A DNA stretch of 64,000 nt from contig LNGK01000006.1 of assembly GCA_001510575.1 (NCBI GenBank), forward strand, positions 1-64,000. Direction: 5' to 3'. Positions 1 through 12,176 of the stretch are shown here, piece after piece. Each line of letters begins with the position of its first letter. Position 1 is the first letter of the stretch. The DNA comes from Knoxdaviesia capensis (Eukaryota > Ascomycota > Sordariomycetes > Microascales > Gondwanamycetaceae). Under the pieces are notes generated by a model. It was not told the DNA's origin. It saw nothing but the letters and a program-made list of their open reading frames with translations, and did not search any database. Made by a program: the position numbers and the translations under genes.

Positions 1-2116
1 CTATAGTTATCCCCTATTTATATCCTAATTCTATTTATATCCTAATTTCCTTTATTCTATTTTTATTTTAGCTACGCCTTACTATCGAGCTATACTATTT
101 TCCTTTTTTAGAATTTTTTCTTTTATTATTCTTTTTTTATTTTACCGCTATTACCGCTAATATTCCGCCTTTTATATACTTTTTCCGATTTTTTCTTACG
201 TATTTCCCTACTTTTAACCTATTTTACTATATTAATAATTAATAGAGCGCCCTAGACTTACCGCTACGCCTATATACTATTTTTTTCTTTCTTCCTTTCT
301 TTATTCCTAATTCCCGTACTTTACGCTAGCTACCTATATTTACGTAGCTAACTATCGTACTTTCCTATATTCATACGATGAAGGGAGGGGAAGGAGGTAC
401 TAATTATACTATCTAATACTAAATAATATAATACCGCTATAGCACGATATTCTAAATACCGCGACTAACCTAAACGTCCTTTATCTAGCTATCCCTTCTA
501 TCCTCTAGGACCCGCTTTTCTCGGTAACTACCTAGTTTAATAGCTATTAGGACTATATTAGTTAATAGAAGGACTACTATAGTACGATAAACGCCGTAAT
601 AACCTTACTTTTTACGATAAAAAGCTAAATTCTTTCCTATTTATAATAAATAAAGAAACGAATAGTTATACGACTAACGAAGAAGCATAAGAAACTAGCG
701 ATCTCTAGCTATAAACGATTTAGAATTAGATAGTTCTTTATCTCTTTTATTACTACTATCCCTTTCCTATCTATCCTTCCTATTACTAATACTATTAATA
801 GCTATTCTACTTACTAAGCCTACTATTTATACTATAAACGATAATAATATCTCTTAATAGCCTACTAATAATAATAATAATAACGCTAATAATACCTTAT
901 TACCTACTATAGCCGCTATTCCCCCTACCGCTACTCCCGCTACGAACGTACTACGCGTTACTACTATAGTTAGAGCCGTCGAGCCGATTCTATATACCCG
1001 ATACGTACTAAGACGTATCAAATACCTAGGTATTCTCTACTATCGATACGTTATTAATAACGCTATATAGAATACTTATACTAAATACTATAACTATTAG
1101 GCTAATTACCGGGTACCTAGTAATATATCGGCCGAAATAGATACCTTTATAGATACCGATAAGAACTAGATTAATACGCTAAGTACGTAAACCCGAGCGC
1201 TATAGGATATCGCTATAGCTAAATATATATTCGTCTATAATAAGGACTCTACGGCCGCTAATTAGAAGTTAAATAGCGCGGAATTTAATAACGCGAGCCG
1301 TTTTATTAATATAGTAGCTATCTAATATACCTTTAAGGGATACCTCGTACCTATTTAACCGACTATTATACGCCTACGGCGTACGGCTTTAGCGCTAGCC
1401 CCAACCTCGGCACATATATTACCTCTCTTTTTAGCTACCGAGGGCGCCGAAATTAATATTATTAAGGGAGGACCCCCGCCGGTACCTACGGTAGCTCCGC
1501 TAGTAGTAGTACCCGTTATACTAGCCGTTACTATACTAATACTAGCTAGTAGAGCCGCCGTTATACCTATAATACCGGTATTTACGCTAATAGCCGCGCT
1601 AATAGTAGCTACCGCTATCGCGATAGTACCCCCTTTCCCTAACGCCCTAGTCCCCGTTACCTTTATAACCTAATTCCCTAGCATAGCGCCCGCCTATATT
1701 AACTAATAATAGGTAGACGAGTTACGTAATCGCTACCTATATAGTATAATATAGGCCGTTACTATCCGACTAGGTATCGTAGTATTCTTAATCCCCCCTA
1801 ATACTATCTAATACTAAGGTATTTATATCGTTAGACGGATAAAACGGTACCTATAGCTACCCGAAACGCTATAAATAGGAAGTTCCCCTTTATTATACTA
1901 GATACCTATTTTCTTATCGATTATTATTATTATTCCTATCTAACTACTATTTAGACTCGCTTTATATTATATTTCTTTCTATACGCTTAGAAAAATTAAA
2001 AAGGATAAAAAAAAGAGGACCCCTAGAAAAATATAAAAATAATTAAAAACCGCTCGTAGTACGAGTATAAAATTATATAAAAGGAAGTCCTTTTAATATC
2101 CTTTACTAGTTAAAGG

Positions 2117-2162
2117 TAGATCGCGGACGATCTAATTAAGAAAGGGGATCTTATAGATCCCC
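2117..2162. repeat. Two GATC-centred hairpins in the RIP block
   Basis: TAGATCG/CGATCTA (2117-2134, 4-nt loop) and GGGGATCT/AGATCCCC (2144-2162, 3-nt loop) are perfect inverted repeats placed side by side. They contain no CpA or TpG, so RIP would leave them intact. They may be parts of a terminal repeat. Confidence 0.6.
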
Positions 2163-2946
2163 TATAGGTTAGAGTATATTATAATTATATATAAACGTAT
2201 ACTAATATACGTGGATACTACCTAGCGGTAAGTATTTAGGTGTATATCTATATATATATAAATGCCTTAAAGAGCTAGTAAAAGACCTATAAAAGGCAGA
2301 TATCTACCGCGCTTTTATAGGAAATATCTTAAGATAGAAAAAATTTAAGCTTCCCTTTATATATATTTCTCTATACGTGCCTTATAATTATAACTTATTT
2401 ATTAGTCCTTTAGACTATATATCTAGGAATCACATCCCTTAGGTTCTAGGATAGCCTCGTAGTTATTAGCTAAAAGCTCGGCTCTCTTTTACTTCGAAGT
2501 CGAGGACTTAGTTAGGGATATCGTTTATTATATAATATCGTAAATAGTAAGGCTAACTCGGTAGGGGGAAGGGGGGTAGAATTAGTTACTAAAACTCGTT
2601 CTATTAGAACGTAAAAATCGGAGTACTATAAGAGTTAAATAGCTTCTAGGATCCGAAAACAGGGGGGGGGAGGGACTACGGAAGTTTTCTCGGTTCCCGT
2701 AGGATTAATAGGTAGGTTAAGGGGGGGGGGGGGGGTAAGTTAAAACGAAAATAGTAAGGTATAAAGCTACGAGCGCTAGGCTTATAACCTATTAGAAATA
2801 TAGGAAAGGCGGTTAGAATTAAAAACGTAACTTTATAGTTAATACTATTTATAAAGGTAGGGGGTAAAAAATAAGATAAGTAGTTAATAGCTATAAAATA
2901 CTATACTAGAATAGATAGGGGGAAAGCTTCCTTCTTATCCCCTATA

Positions 2947-2974
2947 GGATCTAGGCTTCCCCCCGCCTAGATCC
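2947..2974. repeat. 10-bp perfect inverted repeat
   Basis: GGATCTAGGC (2947-2956) and GCCTAGATCC (2965-2974) flank an 8-nt pyrimidine loop, about 60 bases before the RIP block ends. The position would suit the end of a decayed element; no target-site duplication could be identified. Confidence 0.55.
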
Positions 2975-3184
2975 TAGATGCCTTCTAAGGCTTCCCTTCC
3001 TATACTAGGCTCTTCGTAAATCTATATTACGTCTATCATTATTCCCCAGGCTATTCATCGCAGCCTTATTCTTTATTATGAACTTCCGGCTATATAAAGG
3101 ATAATATAACATGAATTAATCCAATATTCAACAACTTATACACGAGATAGAAAGGTGCCAAAAATAGATTTTCACACCAACCCG

Positions 3185-3209
3185 AACCCTAAACAGCCAG
3201 CAACCCTAA
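3185..3209 (+). promoter_or_regulatory. Pair of telobox motifs beside the RIP boundary
   Basis: AACCCTAA occurs at 3185-3192 and 3202-3209, in the first normal-composition sequence after the RIP block and 3' of the SET gene. The motif equals 1.3 telomere repeats; Tbf1-type factors bind such sites in fungi. Its role here is unknown. Confidence 0.5.
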
Positions 3210-3337
3210 GATGGTTTGCTTAACCCGAATCACTTACACTACAGATGTTCGCCCTCGTATGGACAGTTGTAACAGTCGCTGTTTGATTTTATACCGATAA
3301 CCTTGTAGAGAAACAAAATACCATGCAATACCAGTCC

Positions 3338-5131
3338 CTACTCTTGATGTTTCTCCGCCTGAATCTCCTCCAACGCCGCAAGTGTGGCCCGCAGCTTCGC
3401 CATGCGCACCGGCTCCAGCCGTGCGCCATCCTGGGCCTCCAGGAACTCGACCGCACGCTTGCTGTACAGGTAGGCGTTGTCGGTGTCCTTAAGATCGAGG
3501 AACACCGAGCTCATGAAATCGAACTGCTCCGACATCTGCGACTCCAGGCCCTCCTGCTCCATCAGCTCGACGGTCTCGGCCATCAGCTTGACCATGCGGG
3601 CGGGCTCCGACAGGCCGTCGTCCCCCTCCTCCGACGCGGGGGACACCTTTGGCGACGGATGGGGCACCTCGATCGAGCGTGTAGGTGAGGGCGGCGAGGC
3701 AGCACCGCCGGCGCTGGACGACCCTGCGGCGGCTTGCTTCTGCGCGGCCTGGAAGTCGCGGCGCCGCGCGGTGAGCTCGCGGCGGATGTCGACCAGGCGC
3801 TCGCGGCGCTTGTCGGACTCGACCAGCACCTCCTCGGGCTGCGTGCACAGCGAGCACTGGCAGTCGAAGTTCCACCGCTCCTTCAGGATGCGGTGGCGGT
3901 CTTTGCGGGTGAATCCCACGGGGATGTCTGTTGTGCCGAGGCATGGTTAGTTACTTTCGGGGGTTGTCTCTCCGGGATCGGGATGGCTTCTCGTCCTCCA
4001 AGAATATATCTCTGGGGTCACGGCTCGGGGACTTACAGCTGTGCGTGATCTCCTCTCCCGCTGCGATGTCGCGGTATGCCACGATTTCCATCTCGAGAGT
4101 GTCCTTCATGAAATGTGCGTGGGCACTATATGAAGGGTGACATTAGGTTAGCTGGGTGCTCACTACTTGCTGCTGCTGACTCTGAAGGATCACGAGAACT
4201 TACTTGGGATTGCAGGCATGGTTCATGCGCTGGTGATATTAGATTGGACGGTCAGCTCAGGAATCCTCTCAGCGGAAAGTTAAAAGGTCTTAGACCGAGG
4301 ATCTCGGGGTTCTTTTCTTATACGGATATAGAAAGAACACCGGCTGCAATAACTCACCGATACCGTGGGAAACAGGGCCATATGCCGAGCGTCCCCGATG
4401 GTCACACCAATGGCGTTCGTCTTGAGCACCGAGTCGAAGTTCTCGCCGCTGCCGCCGTTGCTGAGCGCCGTGACCTTGGTCTCGTCGATCAGACGCTCCA
4501 GCGCCTGCTCCAGCAGCATGTAGCTGTCCTCGGCGGTGACCGACTGCGGGAACATCATCTCGGCCACCATCGCGGGGAAGTTGGAGAGAATCACCTCGCC
4601 CGCGCGGATCTCGCGCGCCGCCACCAGCCCCAGGTCCTTCCCGGGGATGCTGGCGACGACGAACGCCGGTGCCGGTGCTCCAGCCGTGCCCGCCGGCGAA
4701 GCACCCGCGGCGGCAACCACCCCGCCGTCCAGCGCGGCGATGATCTGCGCCGCCATCGGCGGGGTGGTGATCACACTGACGCTGTCGGCGCCGCGCAGCC
4801 CCGTGAACACGCAGTACCGCGGCCCGGACTTCTTGCTCTGCCGCACGCACAGCGGCGCGTGCGACCACGGCGACGGCGCCCCGCGCGCCAGCAGCTCGCC
4901 CGAGCGGCGCCCCAGCGCCCCGCACATGGCCGGCCCGGCGGCGAGCGTGTGGCGGATGGCCGCGCCCGGCGGCGTGCACTGGCCGGTGGCGTCGACGCCG
5001 CGCCGCCAGCTCGGCTTGGGCGGGGTGTTGGGCGGCGGCACGGGGTCTCCCGTGGAGGCGGTCCCGGGGGCGGCGAACGCGGCGGTGGCTAGCAGCGCGT
5101 AGGAGAGGAGGGAGGAGAGTGCGTGGACCAT
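3338..5131 (-). CDS. SET-domain protein with N-terminal signal peptide
   Basis: Four exons: 5131-4358, 4229-4204, 4125-4037, 3927-3338 (492 aa). Donors are GTGAGT, GTAAGT and GTAAGT, and the phases join perfectly. The 26-nt exon 2 encodes the SET signature RMNHACNP (259-266), followed by N267 from the junction with exon 3. Exon 3 ends in EEITHS and Y297 is split across the intron, as in the family's EE(I/L)xxxY motif. A post-SET cysteine cluster follows (C319, C321, C324). The upstream part holds the GLGLVAAREIRAGEVIL-like SET start at about residue 175. These are SMYD/SET5-like lysine methyltransferase features, but no MYND finger is present. The protein begins with a hydrophobic, Ala-rich segment (MVHALSSLLSYALL) that looks like a secretory signal, which would route it to the ER rather than to chromatin. 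Substrate unknown. Confidence 0.85.
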
Positions 5132-6725
5132 TTTCTTTTGTGTGTGTCTCAGGGGACGGGAAGTGTGTGCGTGTTTTTTTTTTCTCTTTCTGTTCGTCTT
5201 GGGTTTCCCTGCTGGCCTTAATTCCAGGCTTGGATCTCAGAGATGTATGTCTATGTGAAGAATCTTGGGAAGTGAGACTGAGATGTGGTATCAAAAAGGG
5301 GGAATTGGATGATCTGAGCGAGGAGCAGAATAAACTCTCAAGATATGCTTCTACGAAGACGTTTTTTCGATTCTTCTAGAATGACAGTTTCCAAAAACAC
5401 TCAGATTGAACACCGTGGTCTCTGGCCGTCTCCGGGCAGGGTGGTTCCATCATACTCGGAGCTCTTCCATCCGGTCTCTTATATTACTGAATACAACCAC
5501 CGCCCTCGCAAAAAAGCGCTTGCAAAGCCGCCTAGAAACGCAGTGGACAGCAGCCAAGCTTTGACTTGTTGATGGATGGACGCCCAAGCACAAACACACC
5601 CACCACGGATAGATTAACCTCCTGTGTTGTGCCGGGCAGCTGCATCTCTGTGAGGACTTACACCTTCAGCAGTGAGCGACGCGGTGGCAAACGCTGGGAC
5701 AGAAACATGCTCACACACAAGGAACCCTGAGCACACACACAGTCTAAGCTGGACGTCCTTGGAGAAACCTAAGCGTTCAGTGCTCAAGGGTGGATGGAGG
5801 CAGAGCCGGCTTCTCAGACCAGGGGCGCACACGGGGAACGCTGTTGAAGTCCCTGTTTCAGGCTGTAGCATCGGATTTTGGTGCGACACTCCCTTGGCTG
5901 GGAGGGGAACCGAAGAAGAGAACAGAACCAAACGCATCAGAGCACACACGCTCTTCTTAGGTGGGAATTACAATATATCTCCCCCAGAATTGCTGCTGTG
6001 GAATGCAGACTTGGCTGTTGTTGAGCGGACTGGTGGCTGACTCACAACCCCCAACCCTAAGATCCGTGAAAACCTCTCCTCTCGCTTCCAATCAACCTGT
6101 TCCTTTTTCCCTCCAATCTCGATTTCCTACCCCAGTCCCCGTCTCCAAAATAATTCCTTATCACCTGGTGCAAGGTGCAAGGTCTTCAACCAATCGCTTC
6201 GCCATCTTCCCCACGAGTGCCTCCAGTAGCTTCAAGAGCTCCAAGGACCGTCAGCCAAGCCGCGGCTGTCTCCAGGCGCGAACGAAAGCTGGTTGTTTTC
6301 CCTCTCTATTTTCTCTCTCTCGCTCTCTTCTTTCTTCTCCGTATTCTACTGCCTTGGCATCTGTTCGTCCCCCCTCTCACATATCATTTCCATCCAATTA
6401 TCTTGGGCCTGACGGGTCCTGGTTGTTTTATCGTTGCATCGCATCTGTCCTATCACGACAGCTCGTATCTATTTTATGCTGATCGGGCTTTGCCTGAGTT
6501 TCCCTTCAACCCTCTTGATTTCCATCTTCGCCCGTTTCGTCTTCTTTTCTTCTTGCTTCTCTCTCTGATTTGCTGCTCCCCTCTTGAGCTGCTGCTGCCA
6601 TTGGCAAAGAGCAGTTTTTTTGCCTGTGATTCTGCTCTTGACCTTCTTTGTTGCTGTCGATCTCCCTCACCCAATCTTCTCCGGCCGATCCCAATTCGCG
6701 TTCTCGTTTTGTAATCCTCCCCGAG
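5132..6725. other. Divergent intergenic region, SET gene / YVC1-like gene
   Basis: Shared upstream region of two divergent genes. The right third (about 6060-6720) is a long pyrimidine-rich tract typical of fungal promoters and 5' UTRs. A telobox (CAACCCTAA) lies at 6052-6060. I see no convincing gene; the short open frames have no recognisable content. Confidence 0.6.
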
Positions 6726-9218
6726 ATGCCTATCAAGATTAAATACCGGAATCGGCCGTCAGATGACGACCGTGCGCCGTCGCCCTCCGGAGACGGATAC
6801 GACGATGTGGCTGATGTCCCGGATATCAAGGCCGGCGACTCATTCCACACCGTGGTCCAGAAGCTTGCATCGTGAGTTTTTTTCCCTCTTCTTTTTTTCG
6901 GTCTCTTGCTCCCTTTGCAATTCCCTCTTTCACCTGCTTTGCTTCCCCTCAATACCCTCTTTTTCCCCCCCTCGCGTTTCCTTTTTGAGCTCCCTCGGCC
7001 AGCCCTCAGCTCGCTTCCAGCCTCCGATTTTGCGTCTCACACTAGGGTCCCATCGGGTTAGGTTCGCCCGATAGGGGCCACTTAGGGTTACACCTTCTAA
7101 CATTCTCCATCCTTCTTCCTTGCATGCAGATACTGGTCCAGCACCGTCTATATTCCTTCGACTTTTGACCAGCTCCGGACTACAGCTGCTGGTGATTGCA
7201 TCCAGGTCTTGGTGGATGAGCTGTGTCTCCATTGCACGAACCCCTGCATCATCAATGCTCTTCTGTAAGTCTTCTGGCGTCCTAAGTGCTGTGTGAGTCT
7301 AGAGTTTAGCTCGGTGTTACAGACCTCTAACACCCGCCATAACCTGCTAAATAGCGCCCTCAAGTGGCACTATGATTCCGACAACGAGGATAAGACTCTC
7401 GGCGCCGCCCGCTCGGCGGCCTGCGAAATCTCCGCCTGGCGGCTCCTGGCCCGCCTCTCCGAGCGTGAAGCCGTGCAGTACTGCCTGTACGAAATCCCCG
7501 ACGCTGCCACGGCTGCGGCCATTGAAGCCAGCCGCTTTGCCGCCTCCACAAACTTCCTGGACCAGGAGACCGACGAGGACACCCCGCTGCTGCCCACGGC
7601 CTGGTTCAACAGCCAGCCCCGCCGTGACTCGACCCGCCCCGGCAGCAGCCTGCTGCACAACCGGCTGGTGGCGTCCCTCTCCCGCCTGACGTCCAGCTTC
7701 GGCGGCGGCGACAGTGACGGCGAGGGCAACGGCGAGGGCAACGGCGAGGCTCACGACGACCCGACAGCGCCGTTCCGCGGGCTGAACGCCCTGGAGATTG
7801 CGGCCATCAGCAATGCCAAGCGCTTCCTCGGCCAGGACATTGTGCAAAAGATCATCACGGGAATCTGGAACGGCGACATCATCTTCTGGGACGGCCTGTC
7901 TGTCGACACCGTCAAGCGGCCGCGCTTCTACAGCACGCACTCGGCCGACCCGTACTCGCGCCTCCGCGTGCCCAAGTACATGAAGTGCTGGGAGGTGTTC
8001 TTCTTTGCCACCTTCCTGCTGCTCTTCTACGCCGTCATGCTGGAGCGGAACCCCACGCGGGTCACCACCACCGAGACCTTCATGCTCTTATGGCTCATGG
8101 CGTTCCTCGTCGACGAGGTCAGTGCGTGGATCGATGCCGGGTCCGTGTTCTACACCAGCGACGTGTGGAATGTGTTCGACATGGCCATGATCCTGATTGG
8201 CTTTGTGTTTGCCTGCCTCCGGTTCATTGGCATCTACTACGAGGACGCCAAAATCATCAACGTGGCCTTTGACGTGCTCTCGCTGGAGGCGCTGTTCATG
8301 GTGCCGCGCATCTGCTCGATCCTCAGCCTGAGCCCGTCGTGGGGCACGCTGATCCCGTGCATGCGCGAGATGGGCCGCGACTTTGTCAAGTACATGGTGG
8401 TGGTGGTGATCGTGTACTGCGGCTTCCTGTCGACCTTCAGCCTGCTGGCGCGCGACACCTTCTCGCTGCCGCACATGACGATGATCCTGACCAAGATCTT
8501 CTTCGGGTCCAGCGGCACGGGGCTGGAGGTGATGGACGACATCGACCCGCTGTTCGGCCCGCCGCTGATGATCCTCTTCGTCATCCTCAGCACCTTCATG
8601 CTGATGGGCTCGCTCACCGGTATGCTGTCCAACAGCTTCAGCCGCGTCATCACGCACGCGCGCGAGGAGTACCTGTACGTGTACAGCGTGTACGTGCTGG
8701 AGGCGTCGACCAGCAACCGGCTGACGCACTTCATGCCGCCGTTCAACCTGATTGCCTTTGTGGCCTTCCGCCCGCTGCGGCTCTTCCTGCCCAGCGACAC
8801 CAACTTCCGCGCCGCGCGCATCTACCTGCTCAAGGCCACGCACTGGCCGCTCGTCGGCATCATCCAGCTGTACGAGTCGATCCGCGGCGGCGGCCCCGTC
8901 GACGACCACGCCGGGTTCCGGGCGCCGCGCCACCGCGGCCTGCGCCACGGCTCGCACCGCGGCCGGCCCCGCACTGCCGGCGCTGCGAGCACTGGCGGGG
9001 CTGGGCGCGCCGCCTCGCCCACCGGCGCTCCGGCCATGAAGGCCAGCACCGCCGTGGCCGAGCCGATCCCCATTGCCACGGCGACCGCCGACCAGGCGGG
9101 CTCGTCGGCGGTGTTTGAGGAGAAGATTGCCGAGCTGAGCGTGAAGATTGACCAGCTGTCGGAGATTGTCAGGGCCATGCAGCTGCACCAGCTGGGCGGA
9201 ACGCCTGGGTCTCGATGA
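6726..9218 (+). CDS. yvc1: Vacuolar TRP-like cation channel (TRPY/YVC1 type)
   Basis: Exons 6726-6871, 7130-7264 and 7355-9218 give 714 aa. Introns begin GTGAGT and GTAAGT and end CAG and TAG; the acceptor at 7354 is the one that keeps the frame. The N-terminal cytosolic half (1-300) resembles the TRPY linker-helical domain. A membrane core runs from about 305 (a Phe/Leu-rich helix after MKCWEV) to about 560, with a pore-like FFGSSGTG near 478 and a TRP-helix-like region after the last membrane segment. The C-terminus is Ala/Gly-rich and ends in a short amphipathic helix. Yeast Yvc1 releases Ca2+ from the vacuole on osmotic or mechanical stress; the same role is inferred. Intron 1 contains a telobox (7082-7090). 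Confidence 0.85.
7082..7090 (+). promoter_or_regulatory. Telobox in intron 1 of the YVC1-like gene
   Basis: TTAGGGTTA lies 40 bases before the intron 1 acceptor. A second, imperfect telomere-like stretch (GGGTTAGGTT) lies about 30 bases upstream. Confidence 0.45.
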
Positions 9219-10851
9219 GGTTGACGTCCACCCCTATCATTTTCGATATGATTGCTCTTTTTTCGCTGAACCTGCATCTTTCTTGCTGCTGCTTTCTGCT
9301 TCGTTTTTTTTATTCCCAGTTTGGACTCTAAATCATAGCATGTTCATGTTCGCCTCACCAGATTCTGTTTCTCTTCACACTTGTTTTTCCTGTTAGTTTG
9401 CCTTGGATGATACCGTCGTCTTTTATAGTTTTTCTTTTGCTCGCTTCTGCTCCATGATGTGATCACATCTACGAACACGAATGTCTGTGTGTGTTTCTCT
9501 CGACTCGTATATGAGTCGATAATCAATCTTTCAGCATCAATTTCTGTTTTTCAACATGGCATTCTGTGTTGTTCGGGGCTTATGCCTCCGGTCGCCGACG
9601 GTGGCTTTCCCCGTAGAACAGGAACCCCGTTAACTTTCTCCTTGTGAGCTGTTATGATAGCGTTTTCAAGCTTGCTGTCAAAAAGAATGAATTAAGTGAA
9701 CAGACGTGGCAGCACATGAAATTCCCGAAGCCCAACTCTCGACGCTTTATATACTTTTCTTTTTCTCGCAAGACAAAACAAAATTCCTTCCCGATGAGGC
9801 TATCGTCACGGTGTATTTTCCGAGCTCCGGCTTCGGCGATCCAAAGCGGTCCAGAACAAAGTGAAAATAATTTTTTCTCCGTCGGGGATGCATTCCACCC
9901 ATACTCAGAAATCGCTCCTTCTCCTTCCCCTCCCAGCAACGGAAAGCGACCGGAATACTTCAAGTAACTCCTTCCTGTTGAAACCCCACAGAAGCCGTGG
10001 CATTCTCGAACAAAATTCATCTTGATTATCGGGTATCATTTTTTTTATGCAGGTCACTCGAGGACAATTTGGAAATATCACATAGCAGGAGAAGGATCGC
10101 TGCATCAAGTGACCCGGCCACGTTTTTCCTTCAACTCACCCATACTGTGAATCTAGGCCATGATAGACCCGGACTTAGTGAAGCAAGCGAAACAGAGTTT
10201 TTTCCTTCTCAGCCCTTCTTGTTTGCTCTGTGGTCCGTTGTCGCTCTCGCTAGTTCGGTGGACTTTTGCCGGTACCGCGAATTAAAAAAAACATGATTCA
10301 CACACCTGTTTCTCCTTTTTGTAGTTGGCCGATGCTGGCCGAACCATCTCCAAAGAACCCCCCAAAAGTTTGAACCTCAACAAACGCCGGGTAGCTGCTT
10401 CCCTTCGGCGTCCGCCCTCCTTTCCTCCCTCATTCCAAACTCGCGCCTTCCAATTGGCAACCCGCGTCAAATATCTTCTTGGTGTATGACTCTTTCTATA
10501 CTGCTTAATTGCATATCACTATCTGTAGCTGGTTTATCTGAAGTTCAGCCATATTCTATATCTTGTTCGCAGCTCTGCGCTGTTCATCGATTCTTCTTAC
10601 ACACACTCTCGTTGATGCAACATTTTATCTTACTCACATTCCAGTATCGCGACGAGAGAACCTGCTGTTCCTCACCGTGCTGATACCAACTGCTCCTCGA
10701 CTCTTCTCACCTCTGACGTCGAGGACTGTCATCCCCCGATCTCTTCCACATCCGGCGCTCCCCACTTCGGCATGCTTGATTGCTCCCCGGTGGCAGCTAT
10801 AACTTCCTCCAGCCTCAGCCCTCCCGCGTCGGACTCCCAGTCACCGCAGAC
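9219..10851. other. Intergenic: YVC1 3' UTR and promoter of next gene
   Basis: T-rich sequence after the stop is the likely 3' UTR. The rest shows no gene I can support. The last 300 bases are pyrimidine-rich, and the final 80 contain an upstream open reading frame (10772-10855). Confidence 0.55.
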
Positions 10852-10855
10852 ATGA
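10772..10855 (+). promoter_or_regulatory. Upstream ORF overlapping the main start codon (ATGA)
   Basis: An ATG at 10772 opens a 27-codon frame whose TGA (10853-10855) overlaps the main ATG (10852-10854) in the arrangement ATGA. If the transcript starts upstream of 10772, ribosomes finishing this uORF end exactly on the main start, a layout that favours reinitiation coupling. The transcript start is not known. Confidence 0.45.
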
Positions 10856-11894
10856 AGCAGGAACCGACCTCGGACGTCAAGCTCCCCGGCTTGGGAGATC
10901 TTCTCAGCCAAGAGCCGGCATCTGCTCCCCCGTCGGAAGCTTCCAGTGCAGACAGACAAACAACAACCCCCGCCACGACGACTACGCAATGGAACACCAA
11001 AAACTTACCGCTTCGCATAGCAACTGATACGGTCAGCGCGTTGTCGGCAGCTCTTCTTGTGGCTCCGATCATCTCCATCATTGACCGGTGAGCAATCTGA
11101 GACCACTCCACACACCGCTCAACATGGCTATATCTGGGGCCAATATATTCCACCGTACTAACACCGCGTGTCTCTCTCCTGGAAGATCGATCATGGAGAA
11201 CGCATCTGGCCGAAATACGCTGGCCAAGTCCATCAAGTCGTCTCTCCGAGACATGGTGCTCCACCCCAAGTCGATATTCCTCGGCCGCCCGTTTGCGCTA
11301 ATTACCATGCTCTACGGCGGAACCTACCTCACCGCAAACTCGATAGACACCGCCGCGTCGACGGTGAAGAACCTGGCCCCGGACCTGACCACCTCCGGCA
11401 CCGCGAAATTCGCCGCGTCCAGCGCGGCCAACGTGGGCCTGTGCATATACAAGGACAAGGTCTTCGTGCGCATGTTCGGCCCGCTCGGCGTCGCCCCCCG
11501 CCCCGTGCCGAACGCGTCCTTTGCGCTGTTCGCCCTGCGCGACTGCATGACCATCTTCGCCTCGTTCAACGTCCCGCCGCTGCTGGCCCCCGTGCTGGAC
11601 CCTTACCTCTCCGCCCTCTCCCACGGCAAGCTGTCCGGACTCACCGCCGCCCAGTTCGCCGCGCCCGCCGCCATCCAGGCCCTCTCGTCCCCGTTCCACC
11701 TTCTCGGGCTCGACTTGTATAATCGCCCCGGCTCGTCGGCTCAGCCCGTGTCCACGGCTATGCGGCTGGAAGCTATCCGGAAGACCTATTTGGTGACGGT
11801 TGCGGCCCGCGTGTGCCGAATTGTGCCGGCGTTTGGCGTGGGAGGTGTTATCAACCGGAAGGTCCGAAAGAATCTCATGGAGAAGCTTGCGTGA
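10852..11894 (+). CDS. Predicted mitochondrial-type membrane protein, function unknown
   Basis: Exons 10852-11087 and 11186-11894 (314 aa). The donor is GTGAGC, the acceptor GGAAG, and the codon CG|A is split. Residues 1-50 are polar and Thr/Pro-rich. A hydrophobic stretch (about 62-79) is followed by Arg/Lys-rich loops and by Gly/Ala-rich helices (for example near YGGTYLTAN, LALRDC-like and PPLLAPVL segments). The alternation of short hydrophobic helices and basic loops recalls mitochondrial carrier-like or outer-membrane proteins, but I see no triplicated carrier signature and do not assign a family. It resembles conserved fungal proteins usually listed as uncharacterised. It is convergent with VPS36, with 282 bases between stop codons. 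Confidence 0.75.
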
Positions 11895-12176
11895 TGTCAC
11901 ATTTGCTTCTTCGTAACTATTCAGAGGCATTCCCCTTTTTAATGACTTATGATCTGTTTGCTTGTTTTCCATTCTCTACATGGCCATGGCCGCCTGTTTC
12001 CTTTGTCTCATTTTTACTACACGTATAAAACCAAGGATTTGGATCTTAGACAGATATTGCGCAGTGAATCCCGGAGCAATTGCAACATTCAAATAAATAA
12101 AAAGTTATATTAAGCCAGTCCCTTCATTAAACGCCATGCCCAACACTACTAACACTCCAGCTTCATCCATCTATGC

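Larger units (their letters stand above)
1..3034. repeat. RIP-mutated AT-rich repeat relic
   Basis: The block is extremely poor in CpA and TpG and very rich in TpA, while CpG remains common. This is the dinucleotide pattern left by fungal repeat-induced point mutation, which turns CpA into TpA on both strands. All reading frames are full of stops, so no transposon protein can be read. The middle (about 950-1700) keeps more GC and may be the former coding part of an element. Part of the right half (about 2200-2450) is less affected. The pattern stops abruptly near 3035, where ordinary CpA/TpG-containing sequence begins. Which transposon family it came from cannot be told from the sequence. Confidence 0.85.

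Noticed and set aside
3477..3950. Plus-strand open frame across the SET gene
   Set aside because: Antisense shadow; the minus strand carries the post-SET cysteine cluster and spliced SET core.
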